DNA from: Methanoregulaceae archaeon
GTDB taxonomy: Archaea > Halobacteriota > Methanomicrobia > Methanomicrobiales > Methanospirillaceae
Direction: 5' to 3'
NCBI GenBank assembly: GCA_028679405.1
Contig: JAJRBP010000049.1
Location: 1 to 7,286, forward strand
DNA length: 7,286 bases
The notes beneath the pieces were generated by a model that saw nothing but the letters and a program-made list of their open reading frames with translations, ran no database searches and was not told the origin of the DNA. Numbering within the stretch: position 1 is the first letter of the stretch; each line of letters opens with the position of its first letter. Both the position numbers and the translations under genes were made by a program. Shown in pieces: positions 5,599 to 7,286 of this stretch.

Positions 5599-6813
5599 AT
5601 GATGAAACCTGCCTCCACCGAGATCTACCAGGAGTCTCTCAAACTCCATGCGAGGACGAAAGGAAAGCTTGAGATCCGCCCGAAAGTGCCCCTTAAGTCC
5701 AGGCGGGACTTGAGCCTCGCCTATACCCCGGGCGTGGCAGAGGTCTGCCGCGAGATCCAGAAAAATCCGGATATGGCGTACCGGTATACCATCAAGGGAA
5801 ACACCATTGCGATTGTGAGCGATGGGTCAGCAGTACTCGGGCTCGGCGACATTGGGGGATACGCAGCGATCCCTGTCATGGAAGGGAAGGCAATTCTCTT
5901 CAAGAAATTTGCCGGGATCGACGCCTTCCCGATCTGTTTTGAGAATTATCGCACCGACTTCGTGGACGAGGTGAAGAATATCGCGCCTGTCTTCGGGGGG
6001 ATCAATCTTGAGGATATTGCCGCGCCGAAGTGCTTCGAGGTGGAAGAGGCGCTCCAGGAGATCGGGATCCCCGTGATGCATGACGACCAGCATGGTACCG
6101 CGATCGTCGTACTCGCAGCTGTCCTGAATGCTTGCAAAGTAACCGGAAGGGACTTCCACGACCTGAACGTGGTAATCGTTGGTGCGGGTGCAGCGGGCTA
6201 TGCAATCGCACGCCTCCTGAAATGCATCGGCTATGATCCAGACACCTGCGACACGGTCCGCGAGATAGTGGTCTGCGACCGGAAGGGGATCATCCACCGG
6301 CGCCGCGAAGGGCTCTATGCGAACAAGTACAAGTTCATCCTTGCCGACGAGACGAACAGGGCCGGCAGATCCGGGACACTTGCCGATGCGATGGAAGGTG
6401 CAGATGTCTGCATCGGAGTCTCTGATGCGGGGATTATCTCAGGGGATATGATAAGGTCGATGAACAAAGACCCGATCGTCTTTGCAATGGCGAACCCGGT
6501 CCCCGAGATCATGCCTGATGTGGCGGCCCGGGCCGGGGCAGGCATAGTCGGCAGCGGCAGGAGCGACATGCCGAACCAGATCAATAATGCCCTCGCATTT
6601 CCCGGAGTTTTCCGGGGAGCCCTCGATGCGCACGCCCGTCAGATCACGAACGGGATGAAGGTCGCCGCGGCCCACGCAATCGCGGATTACGTCAGGAAAC
6701 CTGCCAGGAACCGTATCCTCCCAAGTATCCTCGACCGCCGGGTTACGCGGGCAATCGCAGACGCGGTCAGGGATGCCGCGGTGCGGGACGGGGTCGCACG
6801 CATTCTGCCCTGA
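5599..6813 (+). CDS. Malic enzyme, NAD(P)-dependent
   Basis: A 404-residue cytoplasmic malic enzyme, catalysing malate + NAD(P)+ to pyruvate + CO2 + NAD(P)H; the length is usual for the short prokaryotic form. The N-terminal domain shows LAYTPGVAEVC (Tyr42, candidate catalytic Tyr), PVMEGKAILFKKFAGIDAFP (92-111; Lys97 is the candidate catalytic Lys), INLEDIAAPKCF (135-146; Glu138 and Asp139 likely metal ligands) and VMHDDQHGTA (159-168). The NAD-binding domain begins with VVIVGAGAAGYAIA (Gly195-x-Gly-x2-Gly), and AMANPVPEI is the conserved loop near the active site. CDRKGI keeps an acidic residue after the second strand, which favours NAD over NADP, a weak guide only. ATG 5599 is followed at once by ATG 5602, and either could be the start. 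An upstream in-frame ATG at 5524 adds an unrelated leader that overlaps the promoter region and was rejected. Likely role: anaplerotic or NAD(P)H-generating exchange between malate and pyruvate. Confidence 0.93.
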   Translation: MMKPASTEIYQESLKLHARTKGKLEIRPKVPLKSRRDLSLAYTPGVAEVCREIQKNPDMAYRYTIKGNTIAIVSDGSAVLGLGDIGGYAAIPVMEGKAILFKKFAGIDAFPICFENYRTDFVDEVKNIAPVFGGINLEDIAAPKCFEVEEALQEIGIPVMHDDQHGTAIVVLAAVLNACKVTGRDFHDLNVVIVGAGAAGYAIARLLKCIGYDPDTCDTVREIVVCDRKGIIHRRREGLYANKYKFILADETNRAGRSGTLADAMEGADVCIGVSDAGIISGDMIRSMNKDPIVFAMANPVPEIMPDVAARAGAGIVGSGRSDMPNQINNALAFPGVFRGALDAHARQITNGMKVAAAHAIADYVRKPARNRILPSILDRRVTRAIADAVRDAAVRDGVARILP

Positions 6814-6817
6814 TTAT

Positions 6818-6859
6818 CTTTTCGTCTCCGAAAAGGACCAGCGCCCGCCTTTTTTATTT
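6818..6859 (+). terminator. Terminator of the malic enzyme gene
   Basis: Four bases after the stop codon, CTTTTCG (6818-6824) and CGAAAAG (6829-6835) form a perfect 7-bp stem with a TCTC loop. A T-rich tract, TTTTTTATTT, follows at 6850-6859 after a GC-rich spacer. The T tract is the stronger archaeal termination signal, and the hairpin may protect the mRNA 3' end. Confidence 0.65.
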
Positions 6860-6913
6860 CACAAAGAGAGACCATCCGGTTCTGAAATAAAACACGAGCA
6901 TTTTCCGAGGTTT

Positions 6914-6923
6914 CTTTAATTTT
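6914..6923 (+). promoter_or_regulatory. Possible TATA box of the tautomerase gene
   Basis: CTTTAATTTT lies in an AT-rich gap after the malic enzyme terminator. Its centre is about 33 bases before ATG 6952, so a start site 25-27 bp downstream would leave a leader of under ten bases. No Shine-Dalgarno sequence is visible before the ATG. Confidence 0.4.
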
Positions 6924-6951
6924 CCCTGAGAATACTTTACTGGAAACCACA

Positions 6952-7140
6952 ATGCCAGTCGTTACCATCAGGATGGGCGCAGGCCGGACAATGGCCCAGA
7001 AGAAGACACTGATCGTTGAGATTACAAAGACCCTGACGACTACGCTTGGCGTGCCGCCGGAAATGGTCACGATCTTTATCGAGGAGCTCCCGAAGGAGCA
7101 TATCGGGAAGGCGGGAAAACTACTCTCCGAAGGTTCGTGA
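6952..7140 (+). CDS. 4-oxalocrotonate tautomerase-like protein
   Basis: A 62-residue member of the tautomerase superfamily, the usual size for the single-unit 4-OT group that assembles into multimers. After removal of Met the mature protein begins with Pro1, the catalytic base, in PVVTIRMGAGR. Counting from Pro1, Arg11 is kept (AGRTMAQKK), but the Arg39 position of canonical 4-OT is Thr (MVTIFIEE) and the Phe50 position is Ile (EHIGKAGKL). The substrate is therefore probably not 2-hydroxymuconate; archaeal and DmpI-like members often show such changes. Its physiological role is unknown. It is separated from the malic enzyme by a terminator and from the converging gene by only six bases. Confidence 0.88.
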   Translation: MPVVTIRMGAGRTMAQKKTLIVEITKTLTTTLGVPPEMVTIFIEELPKEHIGKAGKLLSEGS

Positions 7141-7156
7141 AAAAACTTATTTTTTC
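7139..7156. terminator. Shared bidirectional terminator over two converging stop codons
   Basis: GAAAAAA (7139-7145) and TTTTTTC (7150-7156) form a perfect 7-bp inverted repeat around CTTA. On either strand the transcript leaves through a T6 tract. The repeat includes the last two bases of the tautomerase TGA, and the minus-strand TAA (7147-7149) lies in its loop, so one 18-base element could end both genes. Confidence 0.65.
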
Positions 7157-7286
7157 TGGTAAATAAGCCATAGCGCAACTATTGCCGAGAGGCTTGCGAC
7201 CAGGAAAGCTGCAGCGAGACTTGTGTCAGGAACACCGGATCCGGTGACCCGGGCCAGGTCGAATATGACGTATATCCCGAAGGTGA
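7147..7286 (-). CDS. C-terminal end of an unidentified membrane protein, cut by the window edge
   Basis: On the minus strand an open frame enters from the right edge and ends at a TAA at 7147-7149, giving 45 complete codons; it is too short for an ordinary ORF listing. The peptide includes TFGIYVIFDLARVTGSG and then a strongly hydrophobic stretch from SLAAAFLVASL to ALWLIY, ending in the positive tail QKK. This fits a final transmembrane helix with a cytoplasmic C-terminus and perhaps the end of another helix before it. The family cannot be named from this fragment. It converges on the tautomerase gene with a six-base gap. Confidence 0.7.
   Translation of the reverse strand, partial: TFGIYVIFDLARVTGSGVPDTSLAAAFLVASLSAIVALWLIYQKK

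Noticed and set aside
5493..5618. 42-residue N-terminal extension of the dehydrogenase
   Set aside because: It would put the lipoprotein signal peptide in the interior and would overlap the malic enzyme start in antisense.
1..7286. tRNA, rRNA, CRISPR array, insertion sequence or intein
   Set aside because: No cloverleaf-like sequence, regularly spaced repeat array, transposase frame or insertion within the polymerase motifs was found on reading both strands.

Overview
The window most likely comes from a methanogenic archaeon, probably of the order Methanomicrobiales. This is inferred from its content and style, not from a database match. It carries an archaeal-style divergent family B DNA polymerase and Cys-anchored lipoproteins with long Thr/Pro-rich linkers. 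The coding DNA is GC-rich with AT-rich gaps. TATA-like boxes lie about 27 bp upstream of start codons that lack a Shine-Dalgarno sequence, and oligo-T tracts follow stop codons.

Layout, left to right. Bases 1-432 hold the 3' part of an unrecognised plus-strand gene whose coding character fades after about position 165. Bases 419-2440 (+) encode a B-family polymerase of the PolB2 type. Its catalytic aspartates are kept, but the exonuclease motifs and parts of motifs B and C are degenerate. Next come three minus-strand genes for predicted surface lipoproteins. The first is an intact cupredoxin (2493-3020). The second is a cupredoxin paralogue interrupted by two compensating one-base shifts in C runs (3095-3601). 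The third is a PQQ-type sugar dehydrogenase beta-propeller (3900-5492). A malic enzyme (5599-6813, +) is divergent from the dehydrogenase and is followed by a small 4-oxalocrotonate tautomerase-like protein (6952-7140, +). The last bases hold the C-terminal end of an unidentified membrane protein on the minus strand (7147-7286).

How the genes may work together. The two cupredoxins are tandem duplicates: their promoters align without gaps and with identical spacing to ATG, and their linkers share DNA sequence. With the neighbouring dehydrogenase they form a same-strand cluster of three lipoproteins, which could be an extracytoplasmic redox module in which dehydrogenase electrons pass to blue-copper proteins. 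That link is inference. The polymerase looks independent of it and separate in transcription, because it converges on the cupredoxin gene across a hairpin and oligo-T region. The malic enzyme and tautomerase are cytoplasmic and each appears to have its own terminator.

The most notable non-coding signals are a pair of CAGATCTG-core palindromes and a 10-bp-periodic direct repeat around the promoter of the broken cupredoxin, and a hairpin spanning the converging stop codons at 7138-7149. No RNA genes, CRISPR arrays, insertion sequences or inteins were seen.
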